Source of the DNA: Edolisoma coerulescens
Taxonomy: Eukaryota; Chordata; Aves; Passeriformes; Campephagidae
DNA: 64,000 bases
Direction of reading: 5' to 3'
NCBI GenBank assembly: GCA_013397115.1
Contig: VWZW01004068.1
Location: forward strand, 1,409 to 65,408
The notes under the pieces were generated by a model. That model was given only the letters and a program-made list of their open reading frames with translations. It made no database searches and was not told where the DNA came from. Position 1 is the first letter of the stretch. The number at the start of each line of letters is the position of its first letter. This document shows positions 62,022 through 64,000 of this stretch, in pieces. A program made the translations under genes and the position numbers.

Positions 62022-62477
62022 NNNNNNNNNNNNNNNNNNNNNNNNNNNNNNNNNNNNNNNNNNNNNNNNNNNNNNNNNNNNNNNNNNNNNNNNNNNNNNN
62101 NNNNNNNNNNNNNNNNNNNNNNNNNNNNNNNNNNNNNNNNNNNNNNNNNNNNNNNNNNNNNNNNNNNNNNNNNNNNNNNNNNNNNNNNNNNNNNNNNNNN
62201 NNNNNNNNNNNNNNNNNNNNNNNNNNNNNNNNNNNNNNNNNNNNNNNNNNNNNNNNNNNNNNNNNNNNNNNNNNNNNNNNNNNNNNNNNNNNNNNNNNNN
62301 NNNNNNNNNNNNNNNNNNNNNNNNNNNNNNNNNNNNNNNNNNNNNNNNNNNNNNNNNNNNNNNNNNNNNNNNNNNNNNNNNNNNNNNNNNNNNNNNNNNN
62401 NNNNNNNNNNNNNNNNNNNNNNNNNNNNNNNNNNNNNNNNNNNNNNNNNNNNNNNNNNNNNNNNNNNNNNNNNNNNN
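62022..62477. other. Assembly gap (456 N)
   Basis: A run of N that replaces the start of NHERF1: 5' UTR, start codon and PDZ1. The non-round length suggests an estimated size. A first exon of about 450 coding bases is expected from the family, so the gap is close to the size needed. Confidence 1.
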
Positions 62478-62499
62478 CGGGCCGCGGGGCCGGCGGCCG

Positions 62500-62504
62500 C
62501 CAAT
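62500..62504 (+). promoter_or_regulatory. CCAAT box of the NHERF1 promoter
   Basis: CCAAT (ATTGG on the gene's strand) in the context GCCGCCAATCGGAG, a good NF-Y match, 23 bases upstream of the gap edge. NF-Y boxes usually sit 60-100 bases before the start site, which would place the start inside the gap. Confidence 0.5.
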
Positions 62505-62559
62505 CGGAGAGCGGGAGCGGGCGGTGCCCGCCGCACAAGGATAGCGGTGGGGCGTGTCT

Positions 62560-62612
62560 ATGCAAATAGTGAGGGTGTGGTTATGCAAATCTGCGCGGGT
62601 GGGTATGCAAAT
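62560..62612 (+). promoter_or_regulatory. Array of three octamer motifs (ATGCAAAT)
   Basis: The exact octamer ATGCAAAT occurs at 62560-62567, 62583-62590 and 62605-62612, spaced 23 and 22 bases start to start. Each is preceded by a G/T-rich stretch (GGGGCGTGTCT, GAGGGTGTGGTT, GCGGGTGGGT) resembling GT/CACCC boxes. The octamer is the classic site for POU factors such as Oct-1. The array lies about 60 bases upstream of the CCAAT box relative to NHERF1 and is probably part of its promoter. Confidence 0.75.
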
Positions 62613-62677
62613 ATCCTCTCACGCCGGTGGGGCGTCCCGGGCGCGGCGCCGCCGGGTCCCGGTGCCTGCAGCGGGAC

Positions 62678-62818
62678 CGGACCGCTCCCCGGTGGGGCCC
62701 GACCGCTCCCGCGTGGGGCCGGGCCAATCCCCCGATGGAGTCCGACCGCTGGCCCGCGGGGTCCGACCGCTCCCTCGAGAGTCCGACCGCTCCCCCGTGG
62801 GGCGCACCACTCCCCAGC
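62678..62818. repeat. GC-rich minisatellite, about 21-bp period
   Basis: Six or so diverged units with the core GTCCGACCGCTCCC begin at about 62678, 62699, 62719, 62740, 62761 and 62781. Because the period is close to a multiple of three, both strands stay open and give repetitive peptides (DRSPVGP, GERSGPT). This explains the long open frames across the region, which are not genes. Confidence 0.85.
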
Positions 62819-63060
62819 AGCCGCCTCCGCCTCTCCCTGCCAGCCACACGAGCGAGCCCGCCGCGACAGCTCCCGATCCTGGCTGAACTCCCCCCACCGG
62901 GGTTCGGCTCTGCCGCCGTCTCAGAGACAGCCCCGACGGTGGCCGGAGATCGGCGGGACGCTCCCCGCGCTTCCCGCTCCGCAGCACATCCCGGGTGGCC
63001 TCTCGGGGAACATCCGTCCCATCCCCTCGCCCAGTCCTCGAAGAGTGCAGTCGGTCCCAG

Positions 63061-64000
63061 CGCTGCTCCGAGGTAGAAGGCTGGAGGGATGCTCGAATCT
63101 TCGACAGTAAAATAAAAGCCACAAATTAAAACTGCGTGGGAAAGCAGGCCGGGGAGCGGGCAGGTAACTCGCTTTGCAGTGGAAATGAGAGAGCCCTGTT
63201 CCCCCAGCTGCTTCTGAACCCTGCTCAGCACCCTGGAGCTGGGGGCCCGAAGTGGGGAAGATGGAAGGAACCCCAGGGGATTTGCTCTGCCCTGGCTCCG
63301 TGTTGTCTGCCCATAGACTGAGAAGCAGAAATGGCTGCAGTGTGAGATCCTGGGGTTTGTGGTCAGCCAGGGTAGAGCAAAGCAGCAACAAGCCTGGGGT
63401 GCTCCAGCAATGCCACTGGGCAGCTGGTGCCAGGTAGAGCTGCCTCCTGCCTCCTGGGATTGTCCCAGAGAGGGTGGCACAGAGGTACCATAGGTGTCTC
63501 CCACTGCAGGGCCTGGCTGAAATTCCTGGGCAAAGGTCCTCAGGGCAGCCAAGATCACGTCTAACCGAGTCGCAGACAGGCAAGCAAGGAGGGGACAGCT
63601 GCATGCCATGGGACATGTCCCCCACAGGGCGCTCTGCCCCAAAACCCTGCTTGGGGACCCCAGCAGCTGAGGAACCCCCATGTGCTCGGCATGGCCGTGC
63701 TCCAGCTCCGTGGGACCCAGCTGGGAGCGGAGGGTGGGCTCATTTGTTTCCTCCACTCGGCTGAGCATTTGTCCGCTGCCGCTCGGCCCTGAGAAAAGCG
63801 GCAGAGAGGAATCCCACGGCGGCTGGCGGCAGATGCCTGCAGAGAGGAAAACCAGGGCAAGCGTGTTGTGGTACGGCCCCAGGACGGGGGATCTATCTCC
63901 CGTGTCACAGCCGTCCCCTTGGCAAGGGAGTTGTGAGCAGCACAGCCCCACAAGTGAGCTTGTTGGGAGGGCAGATGGGAGGCACGTTTTGGGTACCCTG
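63061..64000. other. NHERF1 upstream flank, no gene seen
   Basis: GC-moderate DNA with no recognised exon. In mammals RAB37 lies upstream of NHERF1 on the same strand, so it would be expected beyond the right edge on the minus strand. No Rab GTPase motif was found here. Confidence 0.6.

Larger units (their letters stand above)
61830..63060. promoter_or_regulatory. CpG-island region at the NHERF1 5' end
   Basis: GC-rich, CpG-dense DNA on both sides of the 456-N gap. It spans the expected first exon and the promoter. No TATA box was seen in the visible part. The gap hides the start codon and transcription start. Confidence 0.75.

Noticed and set aside
61410..63110. 566-aa plus-strand open frame through the gap
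   Set aside because: It crosses 456 N and the GC-rich minisatellite, has no family similarity and runs opposite to NHERF1. Openness is due to N translation and the 21-bp repeat.
62581..63951. 456-aa minus-strand open frame
   Set aside because: Repetitive GPTGERSGP-type sequence arises from the minisatellite, and the rest is low-complexity GC-rich frame with no domain or splice logic. RAB37, the expected neighbour, has no match in it.

Overview
This is a vertebrate nuclear DNA window, most likely from a bird. Two degraded CR1-type LINE tails support this. So does a compact cluster of three intron-containing genes that correspond to mammalian TMEM104, NAT9 and NHERF1 (SLC9A3R1). No operons, bacterial genes, CRISPR arrays, rRNA or tRNA genes were seen. 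Each gene model was built by hand: exon peptides were compared with remembered family sequences, GT/AG splice sites were located, and the reading phase was checked across every junction. TMEM104 closes at 1497 coding bases (498 aa). NAT9 closes at 624 coding bases (207 aa). NHERF1 is complete from its second coding exon to the stop, but most of its first exon lies in an assembly gap.

Layout, left to right. Positions 1 to about 3,900 are an apparently gene-free flank with a small tandem repeat and AT-rich blocks that look like conserved non-coding DNA. TMEM104 lies on the minus strand, with its stop at 5,342 and its ATG at 45,030. It has nine coding exons spread over 40 kb, including two introns of about 12 and 16 kb that hold CR1 fragments and simple repeats. 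A GC-rich region at about 45,960-46,880, interrupted by 300 N, separates TMEM104 from NAT9, which runs on the plus strand (46,888-49,659). The two genes are head to head and probably share a bidirectional promoter. NAT9 and NHERF1 are tail to tail, with poly(A) signals near 50,031 and 52,536. NHERF1 runs on the minus strand from its stop at 53,414 to a first exon ending at 61,977 and continuing into the 456-base gap at 62,022-62,477. Upstream of that gap are a CCAAT box, three evenly spaced octamer motifs and a GC-rich minisatellite. The window ends in NHERF1's 5' flank.

The gene order and relative orientations match my recollection of the human 17q25 cluster (NHERF1, NAT9, TMEM104), inverted as a block. 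The genes do not form a pathway: TMEM104 is a transporter-like membrane protein, NAT9 a GNAT-family acetyltransferase and NHERF1 a PDZ scaffold that links membrane proteins to ezrin. I found no convincing new biological system. The most distinctive unexplained structure is the array of three octamers next to the NHERF1 promoter. Many long open frames in the GC-rich parts, including those that run through N, are chance frames.
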